A program made the position numbers and the translations under genes. Of a stretch of 64,000 bases of DNA, positions 1 to 10,045 are shown one piece after another. Source of the DNA: Sphingomonas sp. 7/4-4 (GTDB taxonomy: Bacteria > Pseudomonadota > Alphaproteobacteria > Sphingomonadales > Sphingomonadaceae); contig NZ_CP115960.1 of NCBI RefSeq assembly GCF_027941955.1, positions 1,984,001 through 2,048,000 on the forward strand, read 5' to 3'. The first letter of the stretch is position 1. The number at the start of each line of letters is the position of its first letter. Below the pieces are notes generated by a model, which worked only from the letters and a program-made list of their open reading frames with translations, made no database searches and had not been told where the DNA came from.

Positions 1-1045
1 CGCCCTCGATCGCGAGGATCGCGACGTCGGTGATCGCCGACGGATCGACCTTGCGGCCGCGGTGCCGCATCTCGCCTTTGGGAAGGGCATGCGCCTGGAA
101 CACCACGTCGATCGTCTGGAGATAGAATTCGGCGGTCATGTCGCAGACCGAGCGATATTCCTCGTAGAACTTCATCGTCGAATCGGCGCCCTCGCCGTCG
201 CCATCGACGAGATGCCGGAACATCTCCCAATGGCTGACCATGTGGCTGCCGAGGTTCATCGTCATGAACCCCGCGAGCTGCAGGAAGCCCGGATAGACCC
301 GCCGCCCCGCGCCCGCATAGGTCGCCGGGATCGTCGCGATCACATTCTGCGCGAACCAGCTGTGCGGCCGCTCGGTCGCCAGCGTGTTGACTGCAGTCGG
401 CGCCTCGCGCGTATCGATCGGGCCGCCCATCATGGTGAGCGTCTTCGGCCGGTTGGGATGCTTGTCCGCGCTCATCAGCGCCGCGGTCGCGAATGCCGGG
501 ACCGAAGGCTGGCACACCGCCAGCACGTGCGGCCGCGGATCGCCTTCGGCGCCGATATGCTCGAGGAACGCGACGAGGTAATCGATATAATCATCGAGAT
601 CGAAGCGCCCGTCGGCCATCGGCACCAGCTTCGCGTCGCGCCAGTCGGTGATGTAGACGTCCGCCGTGGGGAGCATCCGCTCGACCGTGCCGCGCAGCAA
701 CGTGGCGTAGTGGCCCGACATCGGCGCGACGATCAGCAGCTTGGGGCCGCCTTCCACGCCCTCGCGGACGAAGCGCTTCAATTGCCCGAACGGCATCCGC
801 AGCACGATTTCCTCGTGCACTTCGATCTGCTTGCCATGGATCGTGGTGAAATCGAGCCCGAAATCGGGCTTGCCGCGCGGCGCGGAAGCGTGTGCGAATA
901 CTTCGAGCGCCGAGGCGAGCACCGGTCCGCCGCCGAAATAGGCAAAGGGATTGGCCGGATTGTTGAGCAGGCCGGCGGAGAAGTTTGCCCATGCGCTGGC
1001 ACCAGCCAGGAGCGAGCGTTGAATCTCGTAAGCGTCGTAGAGCAT
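1..1045 (-). CDS. phaZ: Intracellular polyhydroxyalkanoate depolymerase (C-terminus beyond window)
   Basis: An intracellular depolymerase that releases hydroxybutyrate units from storage PHA granules in the cytoplasm. About 348 residues are visible from the ATG at 1045; the rest lies beyond base 1 (the family is usually about 400-430 residues). The N-terminus (MLYDAYEIQRSLLAGA) is typical. The catalytic Cys lies in an AVCQPSVP motif at about residues 175-183 (C178), replacing the Ser of ordinary lipase boxes, as known for PhaZ enzymes. The gene is transcribed away from the ABC transporter at 1333, with a palindromic repeat cluster between them. No indel is visible in the part present. Identification is firm; substrate chain length cannot be read. 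Confidence 0.9.
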   Translation of the reverse strand, partial: MLYDAYEIQRSLLAGASAWANFSAGLLNNPANPFAYFGGGPVLASALEVFAHASAPRGKPDFGLDFTTIHGKQIEVHEEIVLRMPFGQLKRFVREGVEGGPKLLIVAPMSGHYATLLRGTVERMLPTADVYITDWRDAKLVPMADGRFDLDDYIDYLVAFLEHIGAEGDPRPHVLAVCQPSVPAFATAALMSADKHPNRPKTLTMMGGPIDTREAPTAVNTLATERPHSWFAQNVIATIPATYAGAGRRVYPGFLQLAGFMTMNLGSHMVSHWEMFRHLVDGDGEGADSTMKFYEEYRSVCDMTAEFYLQTIDVVFQAHALPKGEMRHRGRKVDPSAITDVAILAIEG

Positions 1046-1164
1046 TCAATTCCTTCCACCGTCACCCGTTGGAACGGCGGCGACTTATCAGACTAATAGA
1101 TCGCGCCGTGCTGCGGTGCAACGTTGTCATACCAGATGTTCCAAATATGAGACGAGTTGCCAGT

Positions 1165-1283
1165 CCCTCTCCCTTTGGGAGAGGGAGGGAGCCGACGAAG
1201 TCGGCGGAAGGGTGAGGATCGAGCTGCCCTCACCCTTCCCACCGCTTCGCGGCGGGCCCCTTCCCTCTCCCGATGGGAGAGGG
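1165..1283. repeat. Composite palindromic intergenic repeat (three hairpins)
   Basis: Three perfect inverted repeats lie side by side between two divergent genes: CCCTCTCCC-TTT-GGGAGAGGG (1165-1185), GGAAGGGTGAGG paired with its complement (1206-1217 with 1228-1239), and CCCTCTCCC-GAT-GGGAGAGGG (1263-1283). The GGGAGAGGG palindrome recurs in modified form at 19220-19358 and, inside glyS, at 51909-52015, so this is a dispersed repeat family rather than a local terminator. It may fold in RNA from either strand. Confidence 0.75.
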
Positions 1284-1332
1284 TGAAAAGGGACGGTTCC
1301 CCTCTCCCGCCAATCGCGCTAGGCCGCGCGCC

Positions 1333-3114
1333 ATGTCCGATCCCGCCCCGGCGCCCGCTCCGCAATCGCGGCGCAAGCTCAGCAACCTGCTCGTCGTCTG
1401 GAGCTTCACGCGCCGCTATCCGCTCCAGCTCGCGGTGGCGACACTGGCATTGGTCGCCTCGTCGGTCGCGACCCTATGGATCCCGCGCACCTTCAAGCAG
1501 ATCGTCGACAACGGCTTCGCCAAGGGCGCCGACACGAGCACGATCAGTGTCTATTTCCAGGGCCTGCTGCTCGTGGTCCTCGTACTCGCGATCGCCACCG
1601 CGGTGCGTTTCTTCTTCGTCTCCTGGGTCGGCGAGCGCACCGTTGCCGACATCCGCATGGCGGTTCACCGCAATCTGCTGCGCCTGCCCCCCAAATGGTT
1701 CGAGGAAAACCGCCCGTCGGAGATCGCCTCACGCCTCACCTCGGACACCGCGATCGTTGAAATGGTCGTCGGCAACACCGTGTCGACGGCGCTCAGGAAC
1801 CTGCTCACCGGCGTCGGCGGCATCATCTATCTGTTCACGCTCGCACCCAAGATCGCTGCCTTTCTGCTGGTCGGAATTCCGGTGATCGTGCTGCCGATCG
1901 TCTGGCTCGGCGGCCGGGTTCGCGCCCTCTCGCGCTCGAGCCAGGACCGCGTCGCCGATATCGGCTCGATCGCCTCCGAGACTCTCGGCGCGATGCGCAT
2001 CGTCCAGGCTTTCGGGCAGGAAAAGCGCGAGGCCGAACGCTTCGAAGGTGCCGTCACGCGCAGCTTCGCCGCCGCCAAGCGCCGGTTCGGGCTGCGCGCA
2101 GTGATGACCGCCGCAGTGATCGGCCTGCTCTTCACTGCGATCACGTTGATCATGTGGGACGCGGTGTACGGCGTCGCCGAGGGCCGCATCTCGGGCGGTT
2201 CGATCACTGCCTTCGTGATCACCGCCGGCCTCGTCACCGGCTCGTTCGGCGCGCTGACCGAAGTCTATGGCGAGCTGCTCCGGGGCTCGGGCGCCGCCAG
2301 CCGCCTCGCCGAGCTGTTGCGCGAACAGCCCGATATCGCCGCCCCGGCCGATCCGACGCCGCTTCCGCAGCCGCCGCTGGGGGCGGTCGCTTTCGAGCAT
2401 GTCACCTTCCGCTATCCGACCCGCCCCGAAGTCGCGGTGCTCAGCGATTATGCGCTCGACATCCGCCCCGGCGAGACCGTCGCGGTGGTCGGCCCCTCAG
2501 GGGCGGGCAAATCGACTCTGTTCCAGTTGCTCCAGCGCTTCTACGATCCCGAAGCAGGCATGGTTCGCGTCGACGGCGTCGATATCCGCCAGGCCGATCC
2601 GGGCGAGGTCCGCGCCCGCATGGCGATGGTGCCGCAGGAGACGGTGATCTTCGCTGCCTCGGCCCGCGACAATCTCCGCTACGGCGCATGGGACGCCGGC
2701 GACGAAGCGATCTGGGCCGCCGCCGAGGCCGCCAATGCCGGTGATTTCCTGCGCGAGCTTCCCCAGGGGCTCGACACTTTCCTCGGGGAAGGCGGCGCGC
2801 GCCTGTCCGGCGGCCAGCGCCAGCGCATCGCGATCGCCCGCGCATTGCTCCGCGACGCCCCGATCCTGCTGCTCGACGAGGCCACCTCCGCGCTCGACGC
2901 CGAAAGCGAGCGGCTCGTCCAGGACGCGCTCGAGCGATTGATGGAGAACCGCACCACGCTCGTCATCGCCCACCGCCTCGCGACGGTGCGTGCCGCTGAT
3001 CGGATCATCGTGATGGACGAAGGCCGCATCGTCGAGACGGGCACGCATGCCGAACTCGTCGGCGCGAGCGGCCTCTATGCGCGGCTCGCAGCGCTGCAGT
3101 TCAACGACGCCTGA
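1333..3114 (+). CDS. ABC transporter, fused permease and ATPase (MsbA-like exporter)
   Basis: Half-transporter of 593 residues with one transmembrane domain (about residues 20-320, six predicted helices) and one nucleotide-binding domain (about 345-590). Walker A is GPSGAGKST at about 387, the ABC signature LSGGQRQR at about 491, Walker B ILLLDEATSALD at about 511, and the switch His is in IAHRLAT. Such proteins act as homodimers exporting lipids or other hydrophobic compounds; the family includes MsbA and the eukaryotic TAP/ABCB types. The ATG at 1333 is preferred over an in-frame ATG 60 bases upstream, because the upstream stretch is translated repeat DNA and similarity begins at MSDPAP. 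The substrate cannot be inferred. Confidence 0.9.
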   Translation: MSDPAPAPAPQSRRKLSNLLVVWSFTRRYPLQLAVATLALVASSVATLWIPRTFKQIVDNGFAKGADTSTISVYFQGLLLVVLVLAIATAVRFFFVSWVGERTVADIRMAVHRNLLRLPPKWFEENRPSEIASRLTSDTAIVEMVVGNTVSTALRNLLTGVGGIIYLFTLAPKIAAFLLVGIPVIVLPIVWLGGRVRALSRSSQDRVADIGSIASETLGAMRIVQAFGQEKREAERFEGAVTRSFAAAKRRFGLRAVMTAAVIGLLFTAITLIMWDAVYGVAEGRISGGSITAFVITAGLVTGSFGALTEVYGELLRGSGAASRLAELLREQPDIAAPADPTPLPQPPLGAVAFEHVTFRYPTRPEVAVLSDYALDIRPGETVAVVGPSGAGKSTLFQLLQRFYDPEAGMVRVDGVDIRQADPGEVRARMAMVPQETVIFAASARDNLRYGAWDAGDEAIWAAAEAANAGDFLRELPQGLDTFLGEGGARLSGGQRQRIAIARALLRDAPILLLDEATSALDAESERLVQDALERLMENRTTLVIAHRLATVRAADRIIVMDEGRIVETGTHAELVGASGLYARLAALQFNDA

Positions 3115-3241
3115 TCCTCGCACCGGCTGAATTGCGCGCAGGCTGGCGTTGCCGGGCTTTTCAGAATATCGGGTATGGTCGAAGCGGCGCGCGGGCCGGA
3201 TGCCGGCCTCAACCAATGCGCCTATCGGTATGGAGAGAGAA

Positions 3242-4404
3242 ATGGCCGACCGCGAATTCGAGATCATCGTCTATGGCGCCACCGGCTTCACCGGCCGCCT
3301 CGTCGCCGAATATCTCGCGGCGAACTACCGCCAAGTGAAATGGGCGATGGCCGGCCGTTCGCTGACCAAGCTCGAGGAAGTCCGCGACGAGATCGGCGCG
3401 CCCGCGAGCACGCCCCTGCTCACCGCCAATGCCGACGATCCCGCGGCGCTGAAGGCACTCACTGCCCGCGCGCAGGTCGTCATCACCACCGTCGGTCCCT
3501 ATCAGCTCTATGGCGAGCCCTTGCTCGCGGCCTGCGTCGAGACCGGCACTGCCTATGTCGATCTGTGCGGCGAGCCCAATTTCATGCACGAAATGATCGG
3601 CAAATATCAGGACGCCGCCAAGGCCAGCGGCGCGCGGATCGTCTTCTCGTGCGGCTTCGATTCGATCCCGTTCGATCTTGGCGTATGGACCGTGGAACAG
3701 GCCGCGATCGCGAAGTTCGGCAAGCCCGCGCCACGCGTGAAGGGCCGCGTCCGCGCGATGAAGGGCACCTTCTCGGGCGGTACCTTCGCCAGCGGCAAGG
3801 CAACTGCCGCCGCCGCGATGAAGGATCCCGCGGTGTTCAAGGCGCTGATCGATCCCTTCGCGCTCACGCCGGGCTTCGAGGGGCCGAGCCAGCCCAAGGG
3901 CGTGCTGCCCGAATATGACGAAGCCGTGGGCGGCTGGGTCGCGCCGTTCATGATGGCGGTGATCAACACCAAGAACGTCCACCGCACCAACTTCCTCGCC
4001 GGCCATCCCTATGGCGAGGATTTTCAATATGACGAGATGATGGTCGCGCCCGGCATCGGCGATATCGGCAAGGCCGCGGCCGAGGCGATCGCCAAGATGA
4101 ACCCGATGAACTCGGACAAGGGCCCCGCCCCGGCGAAGGCCCGGGCAAGGAAGAGCGCGAGACCGGCTATTACGACATCGCCTTCATCGCGGAGATGCCG
4201 TCGGGCGAGCGCATCACCGCAAGTGTGAAGGGCGATCGCGATCCCGGCTATGGATCGACCAGCAAGATGATCGCCGAAAGCGCGCTCTGCCTGATCCGTG
4301 ACGTTCAGGGCGAAGGCGGTATCTGGACTCCCGGCGCGCTGATGGCCGAGCCGCTCAGGAAGCGGCTGGAGGCACATGCGGGGCTGACTTTCGCGATCGA
4401 ATGA
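3242..4404 (+). CDS. Saccharopine dehydrogenase-family oxidoreductase (frameshifted at about 4132)
   Basis: A NAD(P)-binding protein of about 387 residues resembling saccharopine dehydrogenases and trans-acting enoyl reductases. The nucleotide-binding motif GATGFTG lies at residues 12-18, right after the start. The ATG at 3242 is preceded by GGAGAG. The reading frame shifts once at about 4131-4134, where one G appears missing from a G/C run; restoring it joins the body to a C-terminal part that reads through YYDIAFIAEMPSGE to a stop at 4402-4404. The real substrate is unknown: members of this family act on lipids, polyketides or amino acids. It stands alone downstream of the ABC transporter. 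The break is probably a sequence error. Confidence 0.82.
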
Positions 4405-4582
4405 CCGCGCTTGCAATGTAGGATTTCGAGTGCTGGGATCGGGCGGTCGGCTTATTGCCGCCGCTCTTTCAACCTGGTGGATAAATGGGATTGCGCGAGA
4501 ATTGCGCGCAAGAATGTTACAAAATGAATCGCGTTTCCGCCAAAGGAGTCAAGTTAAGGTCCGTCGAACGCGTTTTGCCGAG

Positions 4583-4906
4583 TCAGCTGCGATAGCCCAG
4601 CAGGATGACGGCGGCGATGGCGACGCACAGCACGATCACGATCGGCACCAGTTTGCGCCGCCGTGCGTCGATCTCGGCCTGATAGGCGGCGGTGTCGATC
4701 CAGTAGCGCCCGCCGCTCGCTTCGCGGATCACGCCCGTGCCCCGCATCCGCTCGAACTCGCGTTGCTCGATAGCGCTCTGGGGCAGATAGGCGACGGCGT
4801 CTTCGGCATCGATCGCGTGATGGAAGAAGAAGTGCGCGGCGATCCTGCGCCGTGCACGCGACACGAGGCCTGCGACGATCGACGGAACCGGTGACGCTGC
4901 AATCAT
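4583..4906 (-). CDS. Hypothetical small membrane-anchored protein
   Basis: A 107-residue protein I do not recognise. The start at 4906 is chosen because GGGAGG lies seven bases upstream; an in-frame ATG at 4942 lacks this. The N-terminal two thirds is soluble, with a run of Arg and His (VSRARRRIAAHFFFHH) and a stretch that could be a small winged helix or regulator-like fold (QREFERMRGTGVIREASGGRYWID). The last 25 residues form one hydrophobic helix (VPIVIVLCVAIAAVILLGY), so it is probably tail-anchored in the inner membrane. It lies downstream of rnr on the same strand with a 23-base gap and may be co-transcribed with it. Confidence 0.6.
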   Translation of the reverse strand: MIAASPVPSIVAGLVSRARRRIAAHFFFHHAIDAEDAVAYLPQSAIEQREFERMRGTGVIREASGGRYWIDTAAYQAEIDARRRKLVPIVIVLCVAIAAVILLGYRS

Positions 4907-4965
4907 GATCGCCCTCCCCGCATCAAGCGCGGAGGCTGACACGAAAGCCGCACGGCCTCAACCGG

Positions 4966-7243
4966 CTATCGCTTGCGCCCCTGATGCCGGATGTTCGCCG
5001 GGCGCCCGCGATGCTTGATCACGCGCTTGGGCCCCCGGCCGCGCTCCTCGCGCCCGCCGCCGCTCGACGCCGAACCCTTGCCGTCGGGCAGCTCGAAGCG
5101 CAGCGCGCCCGAGATCGGGTTCGCCTCGGCCAGCCGCAGCTTGAGCCGCTGGCCCATCGCGAAGAATTCGCCGGTATCCTCGCCGATCAGTCGCTGGCTC
5201 GCTTCGTCGTAGCGGAAATATTCGGTGCCGAGATCGCGTACCGGCACCAGCCCGTCGCCGCCGATCCCGTCGATCGTCGCGAAGAAGCCGAAATTCTGCA
5301 CCCCGGTGATCCGCGCATCCATCACCTCACCGACATGCGCCGAGAGATAGGCGGCGACATAGCGGTCCACCGTCTCGCGCTCGGCCTCCATCGCCCGGCG
5401 TTCGAGCGTCGAAATGCTCTCGCCGATCCGCTCCATCGAGCCGGCTTCCTCGGGCGTGAGCCCGCCCGGCCCGAGCTTGTACGCATCGACCAGCGAACGG
5501 TGCACGATCAGATCGGCATAGCGCCGGATCGGCGAGGTGAAGTGCGCATAGCTGCCCAGCGAAAGCCCGAAATGCCCGGCATTCTGCGGGCCGTAATAGG
5601 CCTGGGTCTGGCTGCGCAGCACCTGCTGCATCACTTCGTCGCGGAAGTCCGCTTCGCCCACCTGTTCGAGGATGCGGTTGAACGTGGCGGGCTTGATCAC
5701 CTGCCCCAGCGCGAATTCCATGTCGTAGGTCTTGAGATATTCCTTGAGCGCGACGAGCTTCTCGCGCGCCGGCGGCTCGTGGATGCGATACATCACCGGC
5801 GCCTTCTTCGCCTCGAGCGCCTTGGCCGCGGCGACGTTCGCCGCGATCATGTAATCCTCGATCAATTTGTGCGCATCGAGGCGCTCGCGCGGCGCCACCG
5901 AAAGAATGCGCCCCTTCTCGTCGAGCACGATCCGCCGCTCGGGCAGATCGAGATCAAGCGGTTCGCGCTTCTCGCGGGCCTTGTTGAGCGCGCGCCAGCA
6001 GTCCCAGAGGTGGCGCAGCGCAGGCTCGATCTCGCCGCGCTTCTCCGCGCCGGGGGCGAATCGATCGTCGAGCAAGGCGCGCGCGCTCTTCGGCCCATCG
6101 ATGATCGTCTGGGCGTCGTCATAGGCGATGTTGGCCGCGAGGCTCACCACAGCCCGCGTAAAGCGCCAGCTCTTGAGTTCGCCATGCTTGCCCACCTGGA
6201 GGTGGCACGCCAGCGCCGCGCGGTCCTCGCCTTCCTTGAGCGAACACACTTCGGCCGAGAGGATCTCGGGCAGCATCGGCACGACGCGATCGGGGAAATA
6301 GACCGAATTGCCGCGCTTGCGCGCCTCGCGGTCGAGCTCCGAGCCCGGACGCACATAGAAGCTGACGTCGGCGATCGCGACCACGGCCTTCCAGCCGCCT
6401 TCGTTCTTCGGATCGTCGTCGGGTTTCGCCCAGACGGCATCGTCATGGTCGCGCGCATCGGCCGGATCGATCGCGACGATCGGCAGGTCGCGCAGATCCT
6501 CGCGTTCGCCCAGCGGCTGCTTCGAGATCCGCTCGGCCTCCGCCAGCAGATCGTCGGAGAAGACATTGGGGATGCCGTGACGATGGATCGCGATCAGCGA
6601 GAAGCTGCGCGGCGCGAAAGGGTCGCCCAGCCGCTCGGTGACGTGCGCGAAGATGCGCGGCGGCTTGCCCGCCTTGTTGGCGAGGACGAGATCGCCCGGC
6701 TCGGCGCCATTGCGCTCCGAGATCGGATAGCTGTGCCGGTCCTTCTTCTCGACGCCCTGGAGGTAGAGCCGTCCGCCCTCTTCGTGGACGACGCCGAGTA
6801 TCTGCTCCTCGCTGCGCGCGAGCTTCTTCATTGGGTGCGCGATCCAGCCGTTGCCGACCTCTTCGGTCCGCGCAAGGATGCGGTCGCCCGGCCCCAGCGC
6901 GCCGCGCTTGCCGCGTTCGCGGACCCGCAGCCGTGGCACCGGAATGCCCTCGGCCTCCCAGCGCTCGGGCACTGCCCAGGTCGTGTCGCCATCGGCGTCG
7001 GTGATCCGCAGCACGGTCACCTTGGGAATCCCCCATCTTGTGGAAGGCGCGGCCGGGGGCGCTGTCGATCAGCCCCTCGTCGGCCATGTCCTTGAGCAAG
7101 GATTTGAGCGCGATCTTGTCCTGCGCGTGCAGCCCGAACGCCTTGGCGATCTCGCGCTTGCCGGCAGGGGTCTGTGATGTGGAAATGAAATCGAGGATCT
7201 GCTCCCTTGTGGGCAGACCCGTTCGTGTCTTTGATTTTGTCAT
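4966..7243 (-). CDS. rnr: Ribonuclease R, 3'-5' exoribonuclease (frameshifted at about 7032)
   Basis: Processive 3'-5' exoribonuclease that degrades structured RNA. Order: an N-terminal winged-helix region (about residues 1-70, start MTKSKTRTGLPT at 7243), cold-shock RNA-binding region, the RNB catalytic domain with the metal-binding motif IDPADARDHDDA at about 258-269, a C-terminal S1 domain (DARITGVQNFGFFATIDG), and a very basic tail of about 40 residues. Around 758 residues, normal for RNase R. One frame break lies in a run of five C at 7030-7034 (one base too many or two too few); the sequence on either side is conserved, so an error is likely. It diverges from the glycerol-3-phosphate dehydrogenase gene with only 54 bases between. 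Confidence 0.92.
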
Positions 7244-7297
7244 TGGCCCTGAAGATAGGGACTCGCGGCGACTTGTCCAACTGCGTAACTTGGTGCC

Positions 7298-8754
7298 GTG
7301 CCCTATGACCTCCTCATCGTCGGCGGCGGGATCAACGGCTGCGCGATCGCCCGCGAGGCATCCCTCGCCGGGCTTTCGATCCTGCTCGTCGAGAAGGACG
7401 ACCTCGCCGGCCACACGAGTTCGGCCTCGACCAAGCTGATCCATGGCGGGCTGCGTTATCTCGAGACCTGGCAGTTCCGGCTGGTGCGCGAGGGGCTCCA
7501 CGAGCGCGAGCGCCTGCTCGAAGCCGCGCCGCACCTGATCCGCCCGATGACCTTCGTGCTGCCGCACGCGCATGCGGTTCGCCCCTGGTGGATGGTCCGT
7601 GCCGGGCTCTACCTCTACGATATGCTCGCCGGCCAATCCTCATTGCCGCGCTCACGGAGCCTCCATCCGGCAGACACCGCCTTCACCGATCCGCTCGCCG
7701 GCGAGCATCGCGGCTTCGTCTATTCGGACGCCTGGGTCGACGATGCCCGTCTCACGCTCGCCAATGCCCGCGACGCCGCGGCGCACGGCACCGAGATCGC
7801 GACCCGCACCGCGCTGATCTCCGCAGCCCGCATCGGCGACCTCTGGCAGGCGAAGCTCTCCGACGGCCGCACCGTCGAGGCCCGCAGCCTCGTCAATGCC
7901 GCCGGCCCGTGGGTGCGAACTTTACTCGACAGCCTCTCGATCGAGACTCGTTCGCAGGTCCGCCTGGTCAAGGGCAGCCACATCGTCGTCCCGCGCCTGT
8001 TCGAGGGCGATCATGCCTATATCCTCCAGCAGCCCGATCGCCGCATCGTCTTCGCGATCCCCTATGAAGGCGGCTTCACCGAGATCGGCACCACCGACGT
8101 GTCGGTCGAGCGCCCCGAAGACGCAATCTGCTCCCCGAGGAAGTCCAGTATCTCTGCGACGCAGTGAATCGCTATTTCACGCGCAAGACCGCCCCCGCCG
8201 ATGTCGTCTGGAACTGGTCCGGCGTCCGCCCGCTCCACGACGACGGCGCGGCCAAGGCGCAGGCGGTCACCCGCGATTATGTCCTCGAACTCGACGAGCA
8301 AGGCCCTGCCTTGCTCTCGGTCTTCGGCGGCAAGATCACCACCGCACGCGCGCTCGCCGAAGAAGCGATGGAGAAGATCGGCCCGCTGCTCGGCATCGAG
8401 CCGCGCTGCCACACCCGCGCCCGCGTCTTCCCCGGCGGCGCGATCGCCGGTTTCGACCGATATCTGGCGCAGGTCCGCGCGCGTTGGCCGTTTCTCGGCG
8501 AGGATCGTTCGCGGCGAATGGCGCATGCCTATGGCAGTCAGCTCGGCGAGATGCTCCACGACGTCCATGACGAAGCGGGCATGGGCACCCCTCTCGGCGC
8601 CGGTCTCACCGAAGTGGAGGCGCGCTGGATGCACGACTGCGAATGGGCGCGCACCCCCGAGGACGTGTTGTTCCGCCGCTCCAAACTCGGCCTCCACATG
8701 ACCGCCGCCGAGCGCGATGCTTTCGCCAAATATTGGGCCGCAATATTCGCTTAA
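7298..8754 (+). CDS. glpD: Glycerol-3-phosphate dehydrogenase, FAD-dependent (frameshifted at about 8124)
   Basis: Membrane-associated flavoenzyme oxidising sn-glycerol-3-phosphate to dihydroxyacetone phosphate and passing electrons to quinone. The dinucleotide motif GGGINGCA lies at residues 9-16, followed by the family motif STKLIHGGLRYLE. The start is GTG at 7298, the only plausible one before the FAD motif. One base seems to be missing at about 8123-8125: adding it joins RPEDA directly to NLLPEEVQYLCDAVNRYF and continues to the stop at 8752-8754, giving about 485 residues, somewhat short but in range. No glycerol kinase or facilitator gene is nearby, so it may serve phospholipid turnover. 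Confidence 0.88.
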
Positions 8755-8803
8755 CCAATTGTTGATAACTCCACTCTTAGCACACTGCGGGGGCAGGAGG
8801 GTT

Positions 8804-9136
8804 ATGGCGACGCGGCTGACGCAATTCCGGACGGTGGGACCTGCGCTGGTCGAACAGCGCAGCGAACCGCGGCATCGCATCACCGTGACCCGCGCCACCG
8901 TGCGCAAGCAAGGCAATGTCTCGATCGAGGCGATATTGCGCGATCTCTCGGTCTATGGCTGCCGCCTCGCCTGCACCAGCGAACATCCCGAGGGCGACCG
9001 CGTCTGGCTGCGCCTCAAGGACAGCCTGCCGGTCTCCGCCACGGTGATCTGGAACGACGGCAACCATATCGGCTGCCGCTTCGACGCGCCGATCGACCGC
9101 GGCCTGATGCGCGCGCTGACTCTCGTTATCTGCTGA
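8804..9136 (+). CDS. PilZ-domain protein, probable c-di-GMP receptor
   Basis: A 110-residue single-domain protein. Both parts of the PilZ c-di-GMP signature are present: R19-x3-R23 (RSEPR) and D47-x-S-x-x-G (DLSVYG, 47-52), so ligand binding is likely. The start at 8804 has GGAGGG just upstream; longer in-frame starts would translate intergenic sequence. Stand-alone PilZ proteins usually relay c-di-GMP to motility, pili or polysaccharide export, and the target here is unknown. It begins 49 bases after the glycerol-3-phosphate dehydrogenase gene and ends six bases from a convergent membrane-protein gene. Confidence 0.8.
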   Translation: MATRLTQFRTVGPALVEQRSEPRHRITVTRATVRKQGNVSIEAILRDLSVYGCRLACTSEHPEGDRVWLRLKDSLPVSATVIWNDGNHIGCRFDAPIDRGLMRALTLVIC

Positions 9137-9142
9137 GCCGAC

Positions 9143-9628
9143 TCAGCTATAGGCGATCAGCCGACCCAAGGCCCCGACACCCAGCCACATCAGCAACGAC
9201 ACAAATGCGCTGATCCGCCCGATCAGCGGCGGCACCTCGCCGCCCGCCTCCACGCGCCGCTGCCAGATCAGCCGGAACAGCAGGGCATTGGCCAGCGCCA
9301 GCGCGATCAGCACCAGCTTGCGGTGGAAGGTCCCCGAACGCGCCAGCGCCATGCCGTCCGAAGCGAACAGGACGGTGCCGCTGAGGACCAGCAGCGCCAG
9401 TCCGCTTAGCGCCACCGGCGTCAGCGCACGCGACAGCGCCGCGGCGGGCACGTCGCGCCACAGTCCCGCGAGCCGCAGATCGACTACGCCAATCCCGCCG
9501 ACGAGCATCACCAGACCCAGCAGATGCACGCTGTTGACGAGCGGATAGGCCCAGGCGCCGCCGCGCGCCCATGGTCCCACGCCCGCGGCGTCGAGCCATT
9601 GGGCAAAAGCGAGCAGCGCTGCTTCCAC
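9143..9628 (-). CDS. DUF6644-type inner-membrane protein
   Basis: A 161-residue hydrophobic protein with about four predicted membrane helices (around residues 28-50, 68-90, 105-122 and 137-158). It carries the NSVHLLGLVMLVGGIGVVDL pattern, whose His residue in the first helix is typical of small unannotated membrane proteins of this group. The start at 9628 is three bases after the stop of the upstream periplasmic protein gene, so the two form an operon. The family assignment is from memory of similar sphingomonad proteins; no biochemical role is known to me. The conserved His could bind haem or metal, but that is speculation. Confidence 0.65.
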   Translation of the reverse strand: MEAALLAFAQWLDAAGVGPWARGGAWAYPLVNSVHLLGLVMLVGGIGVVDLRLAGLWRDVPAAALSRALTPVALSGLALLVLSGTVLFASDGMALARSGTFHRKLVLIALALANALLFRLIWQRRVEAGGEVPPLIGRISAFVSLLMWLGVGALGRLIAYS

Positions 9629-9631
9629 CCC

Positions 9632-9982
9632 TCAGCGCAGCTCGACCGTCTTGCCGCCCGCCTGGATGCGCTCGATCCGCATCTCCGCCGTCCCGTCCTT
9701 GCGGGCATAGCCGGTCAGCGTCACCGTCTGCCCCTTGTCGATCATCGCCGAGCTGAGCCCGCGCGCCTCCATCCGGGCGACCGGCGCGAGCACGACGTGC
9801 CACTGCTTGCCCTGCCAGCGCATCGTCGCGCTGCCGTGCGGATTGGTCCAGGCGACGCTTTGCAGCTTGCCGGTAACGGTGATCGGCTTGGTCTCGTCAT
9901 ACGAGCTCCAGCCATGATGTGCGAATGCCGCGGCGGGGATGGATACCGCCAGCGCCGCGGCGAACAAGGTCATGCGAGACAT
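9632..9982 (-). CDS. DUF6152-type secreted protein
   Basis: A 116-residue exported protein. A signal peptide (about residues 1-21, cut after AFA) is followed directly by the family hallmark HHGWSSYD, then a compact beta-rich domain (about 25-115) with a PHG motif (TNPHGSATMRW) and a conserved RIERI strand near the end. The start at 9982 follows a GGAGGA ribosome site; an ATG 12 bases upstream is less likely. The His pair at the mature N-terminus would suit metal binding, which is inference. It is translated just before the DUF6644-like membrane protein (gap three bases), suggesting that the two work together at the inner membrane. Confidence 0.68.
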   Translation of the reverse strand: MSRMTLFAAALAVSIPAAAFAHHGWSSYDETKPITVTGKLQSVAWTNPHGSATMRWQGKQWHVVLAPVARMEARGLSSAMIDKGQTVTLTGYARKDGTAEMRIERIQAGGKTVELR

Positions 9983-10045
9983 CGCTTCCTCCAATCGCCC
10001 CCGCCACGGAAGCTAACGCAAAGCGCGCGCCTATGCACCCCCGTC

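Noticed and set aside
4984..7095. Very long open frame on the plus strand opposite rnr
   Set aside because: High GC opens antisense frames; the translation is Arg/His/Leu-rich with no family pattern, while the other strand encodes a complete RNase R.
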